Source of the DNA: Gemmatimonadota bacterium
Lineage (GTDB): Bacteria > Gemmatimonadota > Gemmatimonadetes > Palauibacterales > Palauibacteraceae
Length of the DNA: 23,715 nt
Assembly: GCA_023554435.1 (NCBI GenBank)
Contig: JAMJQV010000058.1
Coordinates: 1 to 23,715, forward strand
Direction: 5' to 3'
This document shows, piece by piece, positions 1 through 7,950 of the stretch; position 1 is the stretch's first letter, and each line of letters opens with the position of its first letter. A program made the translations under genes and the position numbers. The notes beneath the pieces are model-generated. The model did no database searches, had not been told where the DNA came from, and was given only the letters and a program-made list of their open reading frames with translations.

Positions 1-1
1 A

Positions 2-295
2 AGCATTGAAGACTATTTTCCCCTTGCCCGACACCGAACTGCGGCTGGTAAGCCCTTCGAGGTGACGGGTACGGAAGGGCAGTTCGGCGTCCACGCTCGC
101 GTGGCGGGCGGAGGACCGTCGGGCCAGGCCGATGCGATCCAACTGGGAATTGCGCGTGCCATCCTCAAGATGGATGAGGACATGCGTGCCACGTTGCGGT
201 CGCACGATTTGCTGACGCGCGATCCAAGAGTCGTCGAGCGGAAGAAGCCGGGTCAGCCGAAGGCGCGCAAGCGCTTCCAGTTCTCCAAGCGATAG
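2..295 (+). CDS. rpsI: 30S ribosomal protein S9 (3' part, truncated by window start)
   Basis: Read from base 2, the frame continues upstream of the window and gives 97 residues of ribosomal protein S9, a primary component of the small subunit whose C-terminal tail reaches toward the P-site tRNA. Recognisable S9 features are SIEDYF near the visible start, the GGGPSGQADAIQLGIARAI stretch, TRDPRVVERKKPGQPKAR, and the nearly invariant basic end RFQFSKR directly before the TAG stop. The 5' end, and probably rplM before it, lies outside the window. It is followed by rpsB after a 45-nt gap with no terminator, so the two are likely cotranscribed. Identification is firm; only the missing N-terminus is unknown. 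Confidence 0.96.
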   Translation, partial: SIEDYFPLARHRTAAGKPFEVTGTEGQFGVHARVAGGGPSGQADAIQLGIARAILKMDEDMRATLRSHDLLTRDPRVVERKKPGQPKARKRFQFSKR

Positions 296-340
296 ACCGG
301 CCACGGCGTAGCCGAACCCAAGCAGCGAGTTATCGACAGC

Positions 341-1384
341 ATGTCAGAAGTAGGTCTCAAGGAACTGCTACAGGCGGGCGTCCACTTCGGACACCAGACG
401 CACCGCTGGAACCCGAAGATGCGCAGGTTCATCTTCGCGGAGCGAGGCGGGATTTACCTGATCGACCTGAAGAAGACCCTCCGGGACTTGAATCGGGCAC
501 GCGATCTGGTGAATGGTGTGGTCCGGGGTGGCAGCAATGTCCTGTTCGTGTGCACCAAGCCGCAGCTAAAGGGTCTGGTGAGGGCGGAGGCTGAGCGGTC
601 GGGGGCGTTCTACGTCACCGAGCGCTGGCTCGGTGGGCTGCTCACCAACTTCCAGACGATCAAGAAGAACATCCGGCGTCTCAAGGATCTCGAGCGCGGC
701 GCCGAGGAAGGCGCTTTCGAGTTCTATACCAAGAAGGAGCGCCTGCTGCTGGAGCGGGAGCGCGAGAAGCTCGAGCGCTACCTGTCGGGGATCAAGGATA
801 TGACCCGACTCCCGGGACTGGTCTTCGTGGTAGACGCGAACAAGGAGGACATCGCGGTCCGGGAGGCGAACCGGTTGGGTATCCCCGTCGTAGCCATCGC
901 AGATACGAACGCGGATCCGGACCGGCTGACGATCGCCATCGCCGGAAACGACGATGCGATCCGCTCGGTCTCGCTGATCACGGGTGTCATGGCCGATGAG
1001 ATCCTCATGGCCCGGCGCGAGGCCCCTGACGCTGCAGGCGGCAAGGACGAGGCTGCGGCGCTGACGTATTCGTCGGATGCGGGTGGAACCGAGTCCGTGG
1101 ACGCGAAGCGAAAGCGACCCAAGCGCCGACCACGGCCGGAGCTCATCAAGCGCCGTCTGCACGCTTCGGATCCCGAGGCGGGAGTACCGGAGGATGTGGC
1201 TGAAGGCGTCGAGGAAGTCGTGCAAGACATGGAAGAGGCACTCGTCGAGGAAGACGTGAGTGTCGAGGGCGAAGGCGAGTCGAAAGCGCCGATTGCCGAG
1301 GACGCCGAGACCGGGGCGGTGGCTGTCACTGCGGAGTCGGCTCCAGGAGAAGACGGGGACGGTAAAGACCCCGGCTCACCCTGA
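341..1384 (+). CDS. rpsB: 30S ribosomal protein S2 with a long C-terminal extension
   Basis: The first ~226 residues are a complete S2: GVHFGHQTHRWNPKM at 13-27, FIFAERGGIYLIDL, the RWLGGLLTNFQTI motif at 95-107, RLPGLVFVVDANKEDIAVREA, and IAGNDDAIRSVSLI near 200-213. S2 binds the back of the 30S head/body junction. Beyond residue ~226 the protein continues for about 120 more residues of low-complexity sequence: a basic patch (KRKRPKRRPRPELIKRR, about 256-272) followed by an acidic Glu/Asp/Ala-rich tail to 347. Most S2 proteins are about 230-270 aa, so the tail is unusually long. The gene ends 15 nt before an intrinsic terminator that separates it from tsf. The ATG at 341 lacks a strong Shine-Dalgarno but matches the usual S2 N-terminus. 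Confidence 0.97.
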   Translation: MSEVGLKELLQAGVHFGHQTHRWNPKMRRFIFAERGGIYLIDLKKTLRDLNRARDLVNGVVRGGSNVLFVCTKPQLKGLVRAEAERSGAFYVTERWLGGLLTNFQTIKKNIRRLKDLERGAEEGAFEFYTKKERLLLEREREKLERYLSGIKDMTRLPGLVFVVDANKEDIAVREANRLGIPVVAIADTNADPDRLTIAIAGNDDAIRSVSLITGVMADEILMARREAPDAAGGKDEAAALTYSSDAGGTESVDAKRKRPKRRPRPELIKRRLHASDPEAGVPEDVAEGVEEVVQDMEEALVEEDVSVEGEGESKAPIAEDAETGAVAVTAESAPGEDGDGKDPGSP

Positions 1385-1398
1385 GCGACGCGATACGG

Positions 1399-1426
1399 TG
1401 GGCCACTTCGGTGGCCCATTTTTTTT
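1399..1426 (+). terminator. Intrinsic terminator / attenuator between rpsB and tsf
   Basis: An 8-bp perfect stem, TGGGCCAC (1399-1406) with GTGGCCCA (1411-1418), is closed by a TTCG tetraloop and followed by eight Ts (1419-1426). This is a classical Rho-independent terminator. No good promoter is visible between it and tsf, so it may act as a partial terminator that lowers tsf expression relative to rpsB; an attenuator in the same place is known in E. coli. Confidence 0.92.
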
Positions 1427-1502
1427 GGTGGAATTGATCTCGAGGGACGTGCCGGAGGGCACTGGCGAAGATCCGAAACGCAACGAAAGAGGGAATAGAA
1501 CG

Positions 1503-2351
1503 ATGGCAGCGATCACGGCAGCAGCGGTGAAGTCCTTGCGTGACCGGACGGGCGCAGGAATGATGGACTGCAAGAAGGCTCTGATAGAGACGGGTGGCAG
1601 TGAAGAGCAGGCGATAGACCTCCTGCGCCAGTGGGGGTCGGCGAAGGCAGCCAAGCGCGCCGAACGCCAGATGACCGAAGGCGTTGTGGCGATCGAGCAG
1701 GGCGAGTCCGGGCTCGGCATGGTAGCGGTGTCCAGTGAGACTGACTTCGTCGCTCGCAACCAGGACTTCCTGGACTTCGCCTCCCGCCTCGCGGCAACGG
1801 TTGCCGGGTCCGGGTTGCCGGACGGCGAGGTTCTTACGGGGACGATGCTCCTGGAGACCGAGGGCTTCGAGGCCCTGGCGGGTGAGCTCGCCTCCATGCG
1901 GGCCACCATAGGCGAGAACCTCGAGGTGCAGCGGGCCGTCCGGCTGGCCTCGGCCGAAGGCGGCGAGATCGGGTCGTACCTCCACTTCGGTGGCCGGATC
2001 GGCGTGCTGGTCGAAGTGAGCGGCGCGTCTGGCGATGCCTCAGGGCTGGTCCGGGACCTGGCGATGCACGTGGCAGCCACGAATCCGATGGGGGTCTCGC
2101 CCGAGGACATCCCGCAGGAGGATCGTGATCGCGAGCGGGCCGTGCTGGTGGAGCAGGCGAAGGCGGAAGGCAAGCCAGAGCACATCGCCGAGAAGATGGT
2201 CGAGGGCCGCATGCGGAAGTACTTCGAGGAGAACACGCTGCTCAAGCAGGGGTTCGTGAAGAACCCGGACACGAGCATCGAGGACCTGGTGGCCAGCCAT
2301 GGCTCCGACGTGGGCGTTCGTCGCTTCGTGCGCTTCGCGATCGGAGGTTAG
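1503..2351 (+). CDS. tsf: Translation elongation factor Ts
   Basis: This encodes a 282-aa EF-Ts, the nucleotide exchange factor that regenerates EF-Tu-GTP. The N-terminal UBA-like domain reads VKSLRDRTGAGMMDCKKAL (about 9-27), and the EF-Tu-contacting TDFVARN motif is at 80-86. Later family segments include HVAATNPMGVSPEDIP and the C-terminal EKMVEGRMRKYFEENTLLKQ. Length is normal for bacteria. The ATG at 1503 is chosen because AAGAGGG lies 9 nt upstream (1487-1493) and the protein then starts at the family position; the same frame is open further upstream through the terminator, but that part is not EF-Ts. The leader after the terminator also holds a small GTGCC/GGCAC hairpin (1449-1462). 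Stop to pyrH start is 9 nt. Confidence 0.97.
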   Translation: MAAITAAAVKSLRDRTGAGMMDCKKALIETGGSEEQAIDLLRQWGSAKAAKRAERQMTEGVVAIEQGESGLGMVAVSSETDFVARNQDFLDFASRLAATVAGSGLPDGEVLTGTMLLETEGFEALAGELASMRATIGENLEVQRAVRLASAEGGEIGSYLHFGGRIGVLVEVSGASGDASGLVRDLAMHVAATNPMGVSPEDIPQEDRDRERAVLVEQAKAEGKPEHIAEKMVEGRMRKYFEENTLLKQGFVKNPDTSIEDLVASHGSDVGVRRFVRFAIGG

Positions 2352-2360
2352 AGAGGCAGC

Positions 2361-3074
2361 TTGTCGGAACTGAAATACCCCCGGGCCCTGGTGAAGCTCT
2401 CGGGCGAGTCGCTTGCGGGCGACCAGGGATTCGGTATCGCACCCGAGGTGGTTGACCGTCTCGTTCTGGAGGTCGAGACGGTCCATGACGCCGGCGTGCG
2501 CCTGGGCCTGGTGGTGGGCGGCGGCAACATCGTGCGCGGCACGGAGGCCAGCGAGCGGGGAATGGACCGTGTTTCGGCCGATTACATGGGCATGCTCGCC
2601 ACGGTGATCAACGCCCTGGCGCTTCAGGACGCGCTCGAGCGGCACGGGGTGGAGTCGCGCGTGATGACGGCCATCCGGATGGAACAGCTGGCGGAGCCCT
2701 ACATCAGGAGGCGGGCCCTGCGACACCTCGAGAAGGGTCGCGTGGTGATCTTCGCCGGAGGTACCGGGAACCCCTATTTTTCCACCGACACCGCGGCTGT
2801 TCTCCGGGCCATCGAAATGAACGCCGATGTGATCCTGAAAGCCACCAAGGTCGATGGCGTCTATTCGTCCGATCCCGTGCACAATCCGGAGGCGGAGTTC
2901 CTTCCCGACCTGACCTTCAGGGAGGTCATCAACAAGGAACTGGGCGTGATGGATGCTGCAGCCGTATCGCTGTGCCGGGACAATGCCCTCCCGGTGATCG
3001 TTCTGAACATCCGCAGGTCGGGGGCTATCCTCGGGGCACTGCGGGGAGAGAGAATCGGTACACTCGTAACGTGA
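2361..3074 (+). CDS. pyrH: Uridylate (UMP) kinase
   Basis: A 237-aa hexameric-type bacterial UMP kinase that phosphorylates UMP to UDP in pyrimidine nucleotide synthesis. Family marks are VKLSGESLAG (11-20), LGLVVGGGNIVRG (48-60), the FAGGTGNPYFSTDTAA segment (131-145) that helps form the active site, and KATKVDGVYSSDP (160-172). Length is close to the E. coli enzyme (241 aa). The start is TTG at 2361, with GAGAGG four to five bases upstream; no ATG or GTG fits the N-terminus better. It sits in the conserved rpsB-tsf-pyrH-frr order and is separated from frr by 13 nt, so the genes are cotranscribed and probably translationally coupled. Confidence 0.96.
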   Translation: MSELKYPRALVKLSGESLAGDQGFGIAPEVVDRLVLEVETVHDAGVRLGLVVGGGNIVRGTEASERGMDRVSADYMGMLATVINALALQDALERHGVESRVMTAIRMEQLAEPYIRRRALRHLEKGRVVIFAGGTGNPYFSTDTAAVLRAIEMNADVILKATKVDGVYSSDPVHNPEAEFLPDLTFREVINKELGVMDAAAVSLCRDNALPVIVLNIRRSGAILGALRGERIGTLVT

Positions 3075-3087
3075 AGGAGGACGTCAG

Positions 3088-3645
3088 ATGGTCAGTCCGA
3101 CACTGAAGGAAGCCTCCCACCAGATGGACAAGAACCTGGAAGCCATCTCGCGAGAGTTCTCGGGTGTGCGTACCGGGAAGGCTACGACGGGTTTGCTCGA
3201 TACCGTCCAGGTCGACGCGTATGGATCGAAGATGCCACTCAAACAGACGGCTACGGTCACCGCACCGGAGGCCCAGATGCTGGTTGTCCAGCCGTGGGAC
3301 ACGAATCTGGTACACACCGTAGCCAAGGCCATCCAGGCCGCAGACCTGGGTCTCAACCCCTCCGTCGACGGCAACGTAATTCGCGTCAGCATTCCGCCAC
3401 TGACCGAAGAGCGGAGACACGAGATGGTCAAGGTGCTTCACCGCATGACGGAAGAGGGTCGTGTGGCCGTGCGGCACGCTCGCCACAAGGCCAAGGCCGA
3501 GATCGAGCGCCAGAAGAAGGAGGGAGAAATCGGGGAGGATCAGATGCGCCGTGAACTCGACAAGCTCCAGGAACTGACCGACGGCCACATCAAGAAGCTG
3601 GACTCGATGCTCGAGCTCAAGGAAAAGGAAGTGTTGGAGGTATGA
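3088..3645 (+). CDS. frr: Ribosome recycling factor
   Basis: A 185-aa protein of exactly the usual RRF length. With EF-G it splits post-termination ribosomes into subunits. Visible family segments are HQMDKNLEAISREFSGVRTGKA in the N-terminal helix (with the conserved RTGKA), the LKQTATVTAPE strand, LVVQPWDTNLV, and the C-terminal helices with RHARHKAKAEIE and GEIGEDQMRRELDKLQELTD. The start is well supported by AAGGAGG at 3074-3080, 7 nt before the ATG. The stop overlaps the next ORF in an ATGA arrangement. In many bacteria frr is followed by uppS and cdsA; here those genes are absent and an unknown gene plus tilS follow. Confidence 0.97.
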   Translation: MVSPTLKEASHQMDKNLEAISREFSGVRTGKATTGLLDTVQVDAYGSKMPLKQTATVTAPEAQMLVVQPWDTNLVHTVAKAIQAADLGLNPSVDGNVIRVSIPPLTEERRHEMVKVLHRMTEEGRVAVRHARHKAKAEIERQKKEGEIGEDQMRRELDKLQELTDGHIKKLDSMLELKEKEVLEV

Positions 3646-3944
3646 CCGAATCGAAGGGTACACCGGACGCGACGGTGGGCCAGACCGTTGTCGCCCCGGA
3701 CGTGGGCCTCCCGCCCCGCCTCGACATGCGGCGGGCGCTCGCCGTTTACGTCGCGGGCCGCAACCGGACCCTCGGTCCGGACGAGAAGGGGGCCATGGTC
3801 GAAGGTCCGGTAGGGACGCCGCTACCGGGGCCGTCCGTTGAGACCACAGGACCCCAGGTCCCTACGGTGCAAGGGATTCCAGTTCCCGACGAACTCCGAT
3901 TCGACCGCAACGCCGGCACGTGGCGTCGGAGCCTGGTCGGCTAG
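3642..3944 (+). CDS. Hypothetical protein, 100 aa
   Basis: I do not recognise this protein. The ATG overlaps the frr stop as ATGA, and the frame has a high-GC codon pattern similar to its neighbours, so it is plausibly translated by coupling with frr. The product is Pro/Gly/Val-rich with no transmembrane segment or signal peptide. Residues 26-48 look like a short basic helix (RLDMRRALAVYVAGRNRT), followed by a Pro/Gly-rich linker (about 55-82) and a charged end with PDELRFDRNAGTWRRSLVG. Its 3' end overlaps the proposed GTG start of tilS by 25 nt. It could be a lineage-specific small protein or a spurious open frame in a stretch that mainly provides the tilS translation start. Confidence 0.5.
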   Translation: MTESKGTPDATVGQTVVAPDVGLPPRLDMRRALAVYVAGRNRTLGPDEKGAMVEGPVGTPLPGPSVETTGPQVPTVQGIPVPDELRFDRNAGTWRRSLVG

Positions 3945-5344
3945 GGGGAGGCGGCACCGTAGACCCGACCCCACGTCACACCGTCGTCCCTTCCGAACTC
4001 CCGGCCCTCCTGGGGGCCCATTTGCGCGCGCAACCGTACCTGATTCCGCGTGGATCCAAGATCGTCGTGGCCCTGTCGGGAGGGCCGGACTCGACGGCCC
4101 TCCTCTACTTGCTGTCCGAGGTCGCTGCCGGGTTCGACCTGCGCCTGGAAGCGGCTCACTTCGACCACCAGGTTCGGCCCGGCTCCGAGGCCGACGGGAC
4201 GTGGGCGCACGAAGTGGCGTCGAAGCTCGGTATTCCATGCCACCTGGGCGCGCCGGCCACGCCGGCCACGGCCAAGCAGGCCAGTCTGCGCGATGCCCGC
4301 TATCGTTGGCTGGAGGGCCTGGTACGAGAGCGGAATGCCGATCGCCTGGCCGTCGGACACCATGCCGACGACCAGGCGGAGACCGTGCTGTTCCGGCTGA
4401 TGCGGGGCGCTGACCTGAGGGGGCTGGCAGGCATGCCGGCCCGCAGGGGACCGATCGTGCGGCCGCTTCTGCCCTTCCGCCGCCGGTCCCTTTCCGCGTA
4501 TTTGGAAGGTATGGGCGTGGCGTGGATCGTCGACCCGTCCAACGCCGATCGACGCTGGACTCGGGTGCGACTGCGGACCGAAGTTCTCCCGGAGATGGAA
4601 AGCCTGGCCCCGGGAACGGCGCAGCGCCTGGTCTCTCTGGGCGAGGCGGCTTCGCGAGCCCGGGATCTGAACGAGCGTGCGGCCGCGTGGTTGCTCGCGG
4701 ATGCAGCGGTCGGAGGCGGTCGACCCGGGCGACTGGAATTGTGCCGCACGACCCTGGTCCGGGGAGGCCCCGAGATCCTGTCGGTGGCTCTCCAGCGGGT
4801 GGCCCGCGCCGGTGGGGTGTGGCTGACGGCCGGAGGAACCCGTGCTGGCGTGGAGTTTATCAGCGAAGGCCGCAGCGGAGGGCGAGTGAGCTTCGGCGGT
4901 GGCCTCGAGGTCTCGAGAGAGTACGATCGCATCATCATCAGGCGGGAGGGTCCGAAGCCGGCTCCGGACGAGCTTCCGGTGAGGGAACGTACGGGTGCCG
5001 GAACCGTGCGGATCGGGGAGCGCGCGCTACGGGTGCGTTGGAGGCCCGTATCGGGCCGGGGACCGCTTCCCGAGCGGATTGCCGTGGCTGTGTCCCCGGG
5101 GCATTATCCCTTAACGGTCCGGGGTTGGAGAGACGGCGACAGGATTCGACTCGCAGGCGGAACCCGGAAGCTCAAGAAGCTCTTTGGCGACCGTCGGATT
5201 CCCTTGAGCGAGCGGGCCCGGTGTCCGGTCCTCGCCGACCGGTCAGGCAACGTTCTGTGGGTCGGGGGGCTGGCCACAGCCGAGTCGGACCTCGGCTCAA
5301 GAGGCGACTATTCCTTGTTGGAGTTCGAGTTGAGATATGAATGA
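3920..5344 (+). CDS. tilS: tRNA(Ile)-lysidine synthetase
   Basis: TilS uses ATP and lysine to convert C34 of the CAU-anticodon tRNA-Ile into lysidine, switching it to read AUA. The N-terminal PP-loop ATPase has VALSGGPDS (SGGPDS at 53-58), then HFDHQVRPGSEAD and GHHADDQAET (146-155), a signature of this family, followed by GLAGMPARRGPIVRPLLPFRR. The C-terminal TilS domain includes GWRDGDRIRLAGG and KLKKLFGDRRIP (417-428). At 474 aa it is the long, two-domain form. The only standard start that keeps the N-terminal helix before the PP-loop is GTG 3920, although it lacks a clear Shine-Dalgarno; the true start may lie slightly downstream at a non-standard codon. It overlaps hpt by 8 nt. Confidence 0.93.
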   Translation: MASEPGRLGGGGTVDPTPRHTVVPSELPALLGAHLRAQPYLIPRGSKIVVALSGGPDSTALLYLLSEVAAGFDLRLEAAHFDHQVRPGSEADGTWAHEVASKLGIPCHLGAPATPATAKQASLRDARYRWLEGLVRERNADRLAVGHHADDQAETVLFRLMRGADLRGLAGMPARRGPIVRPLLPFRRRSLSAYLEGMGVAWIVDPSNADRRWTRVRLRTEVLPEMESLAPGTAQRLVSLGEAASRARDLNERAAAWLLADAAVGGGRPGRLELCRTTLVRGGPEILSVALQRVARAGGVWLTAGGTRAGVEFISEGRSGGRVSFGGGLEVSREYDRIIIRREGPKPAPDELPVRERTGAGTVRIGERALRVRWRPVSGRGPLPERIAVAVSPGHYPLTVRGWRDGDRIRLAGGTRKLKKLFGDRRIPLSERARCPVLADRSGNVLWVGGLATAESDLGSRGDYSLLEFELRYE

Positions 5345-5921
5345 CCATGCGCGGGCCGGAGGGCCGTTCCTGACGGAAGCCGGGCTGATGGCGCGTACCG
5401 GAGGTCGGGAGTTGAAGAGTGTCGTCTTCAGTGCCGATGCGATCGCGGGCCGCGTTCGTGAAATGGGTGCCGAGATCAGCGAACACTACGGACCCGACGC
5501 CGACGTTCTGGTTCTCGGGCTGCTGAAGGGGTCCTTCATCTTCCTGAGTGACCTGGTTCGCCACATCGATCGACCCCTGCACGTCGATTTCATCGTGGCA
5601 TCGAGCTATGGTGCGGGCACGACGACGTCCGGTGATGTCAAGCTCCTGTATGACCCCACGGCGCCGATCGAAGGACGACACATCATCCTCGTCGAGGACA
5701 TCGTGGACAGCGGCAATACGATCAACCGGCTGGCGCGGGCGCTGCAGGCCCGATCGCCGGCCTCGATCGAATTGTGCGCCATGCTTCACAAGCACATCGC
5801 TGAGGGCCTCATACTGGAACCGCGCTGGGTGGGATTCGACGCTCCGACGGACTTCCTGGTCGGCTACGGGCTTGACCATGCCGAGGACTTCCGACATCTC
5901 CCCTTCGTGGCCAGCATCTGA
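5337..5921 (+). CDS. hpt: Hypoxanthine phosphoribosyltransferase
   Basis: A purine salvage enzyme that joins hypoxanthine (and usually guanine) to PRPP. The PRPP-binding loop ILVEDIVDSGNT is at 117-128, and the LGLLKGSFIFLSDLVR segment (60-75) and VDFIVASSYG (83-92) match the HPRT fold; the C-terminal VGYGLDHAEDFRHLPF is also typical. The ATG at 5337 overlaps the tilS stop; a second ATG at 5388 (residue 18) would give 177 aa, nearer the commonest family length, and has GGAAG about 8 nt upstream, so the exact start is uncertain. The tilS-hpt-ftsH order matches the well-known arrangement in Bacillus, which supports both identifications. Confidence 0.93.
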   Translation: MNDHARAGGPFLTEAGLMARTGGRELKSVVFSADAIAGRVREMGAEISEHYGPDADVLVLGLLKGSFIFLSDLVRHIDRPLHVDFIVASSYGAGTTTSGDVKLLYDPTAPIEGRHIILVEDIVDSGNTINRLARALQARSPASIELCAMLHKHIAEGLILEPRWVGFDAPTDFLVGYGLDHAEDFRHLPFVASI

Positions 5922-5953
5922 GGCACCGATGCAAACGCAGAGGAAGGACTGAC

Positions 5954-7942
5954 GTGGCAATGACGAGCCCGGACGACGGGAACAAGGATCAGAAGACGTC
6001 GCGCTTTCTGCGCACGGCGTCCTTCTGGGCGCTGGTGATTCTGATCCCGCTGGCAATATTTCAGGTGATGGAGACCAGTCGCCAGTTGGAGCGCGAACTC
6101 ACCTACACCGAGTTTCGTGAGCAACTGGAGGCCGACAACATTCGATCGGTCACGTTCTCGGAAACCCGCAAGGTCGAGGGCGAACTGAGAACGCCGCTGC
6201 AGGTGGATGGCCAGCCGGTAGACCAGTTCCACACGCTGCTCCCGATGGAAGCGAGCCAGGAACTCGTCGAACAGCTGGGGACTTCGGGGGTGGAAGTCAA
6301 CGCGGAGGAGACAGGGGCGAACTGGGTCAGCTACCTGGTGTCGGTCCTCCCGTGGATCCTGATCATAGGTCTGTGGTTCTTCTTTTTCCGACAGATGCAG
6401 GCGGGCGGATCTCGGGCTTTCAGCTTCGGCAAGTCGAAGGCCAAGCTGCTCACGGGGGATACGCCCGAGGTCACCTTTGCCGACGTCGCCGGAGCGGACG
6501 AAGCCAAGGAGGAGCTCGAGGAGATCATCGAGTTCCTCAAGGATCCGGCCAAGTTCCGGAAGCTGGGGGGAAGGCTCCCCAAGGGTGCCCTGCTGGTGGG
6601 ACCTCCGGGAACCGGCAAGACGCTCCTCGCCAGGGCCGTTGCCGGTGAAGCCGGCCGCCCCTTCTTCTCGATGAGCGGGTCGGACTTCGTCGAGATGTTC
6701 GTTGGGGTCGGCGCGAGCCGCGTCCGGGACCTGTTCGAGCAGGGCAAGTCGCACGCTCCGTGCATCATATTCATCGACGAGATCGATGCGGTCGGTCGGC
6801 ATCGGGGCGCCGGTCTCGGGGGCGGTCATGATGAGAGGGAGCAGACGTTGAACCAGCTCCTCGTCGAGATGGACGGCTTCGAGTCCAACGAAGGGGTGAT
6901 CCTCCTGGCGGCGACGAACCGGCCTGATGTGCTGGACCCGGCCCTCCTGCGTCCGGGGCGGTTCGATCGCCAGATCGTGGTCGACTTTCCCGATGTGAAC
7001 GGACGCGAGGGGATACTGAGGGTACACACGAAAGAGATACCGCTGTCGGAGGACGTCAACCTGAAGGTTCTGGCCAAAGGCACGCCGGGCCTGTCCGGGG
7101 CCGACCTGGCCAACATCGTGAACGAGGCCGCCCTTCTGGCCGCCCGGCAGGATAAGGACCGGGTGTACATGGATGACTTCGATTCCGCCAAGGACAAGGT
7201 CATGCTCGGTGCCGAGCGGCGCAGCATGGTCATTTCTGATGAAGAGCGACGGGTGACGGCCTACCACGAAGCGGGTCACGCGGTGATCGCTCGGCGTGTG
7301 CCAGGGCTGGATCCGCTCCACAAGGTCAGCATCATGCCTCGCGGCCGGGCTCTGGGCATCACCGCCTCGCTGCCCGAGGAAGATCGGCACAACTACACCA
7401 AGGGGTGGCTGCAGGGGCAGCTGGTCATGCTGTTCGGAGGCCGGGTGGCCGAAGAGATGATCTTCGGTCCGTCGAAGATCACGACGGGGGCGGGAAACGA
7501 CATCGAACGGGCCACCGCCATCGCGCGGCGCATGGTCACCCAATTCGGCATGTCGGAGGTGCTCGGGCCGATCGCCGTGGGTGAACAGGAGCACGAGATC
7601 TTCCTGGGACGGGAGATCAGCCAGCGCCGCGACGTGTCGGACAAGACCGCTGAGCTTGTGGACAGCGAAATCAAACGAATGCTGGACGGGGCGTACTCGA
7701 AGGCTGAAGAAGTTCTCACGGCGAATCGGGAGCTTCTCGGCGCGATTGCAGAGGCATTGCTGGAGCGTGAGACGCTGGATCTCGAGGATGTCCGTATCCT
7801 CGAGGACGGCGGCGAGTTGCCGCCGCTGAAGGATGCGACGCCGACGCCCCCGCCGGTCCTTCCCGCCGCGCCCGAAGCTCGACGATCCAGTGAATCCCCC
7901 CTCGAAGACGCGGGGGGAGAGCCATCACCGGCAATGGCCTGA
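5954..7942 (+). CDS. ftsH: ATP-dependent zinc metalloprotease FtsH
   Basis: A 662-aa membrane-anchored AAA+ protease that degrades misfolded membrane proteins and short-lived regulators. There are two membrane helices (about 24-39 and 124-145) around a ~80-residue periplasmic domain. The AAA domain follows: Walker A GPPGTGKT (216-223), Walker B IIFIDEID (271-278), and the second region of homology with ATNRPDVLDPALLRPGRFDR (320-339). The protease domain has the zinc motif HEAGH (438-442) and a likely third ligand in AGNDIERAT (Asp516). The C-terminal tail is Pro/Ala-rich. The start is GTG 5954 with AGGAAGG at 5941-5947, 6 nt upstream; an ATG two codons later is also possible. It lies 8 nt before the folP ATG. 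Confidence 0.97.
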   Translation: MAMTSPDDGNKDQKTSRFLRTASFWALVILIPLAIFQVMETSRQLERELTYTEFREQLEADNIRSVTFSETRKVEGELRTPLQVDGQPVDQFHTLLPMEASQELVEQLGTSGVEVNAEETGANWVSYLVSVLPWILIIGLWFFFFRQMQAGGSRAFSFGKSKAKLLTGDTPEVTFADVAGADEAKEELEEIIEFLKDPAKFRKLGGRLPKGALLVGPPGTGKTLLARAVAGEAGRPFFSMSGSDFVEMFVGVGASRVRDLFEQGKSHAPCIIFIDEIDAVGRHRGAGLGGGHDEREQTLNQLLVEMDGFESNEGVILLAATNRPDVLDPALLRPGRFDRQIVVDFPDVNGREGILRVHTKEIPLSEDVNLKVLAKGTPGLSGADLANIVNEAALLAARQDKDRVYMDDFDSAKDKVMLGAERRSMVISDEERRVTAYHEAGHAVIARRVPGLDPLHKVSIMPRGRALGITASLPEEDRHNYTKGWLQGQLVMLFGGRVAEEMIFGPSKITTGAGNDIERATAIARRMVTQFGMSEVLGPIAVGEQEHEIFLGREISQRRDVSDKTAELVDSEIKRMLDGAYSKAEEVLTANRELLGAIAEALLERETLDLEDVRILEDGGELPPLKDATPTPPPVLPAAPEARRSSESPLEDAGGEPSPAMA

Positions 7943-7950
7943 CTTTGGCG

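Noticed and set aside
5864..7594. A 576-codon open frame on the minus strand opposite ftsH
   Set aside because: It is a by-product of high GC and codon bias; the plus strand carries a full-length FtsH with all motifs, and the minus product matches nothing I know.
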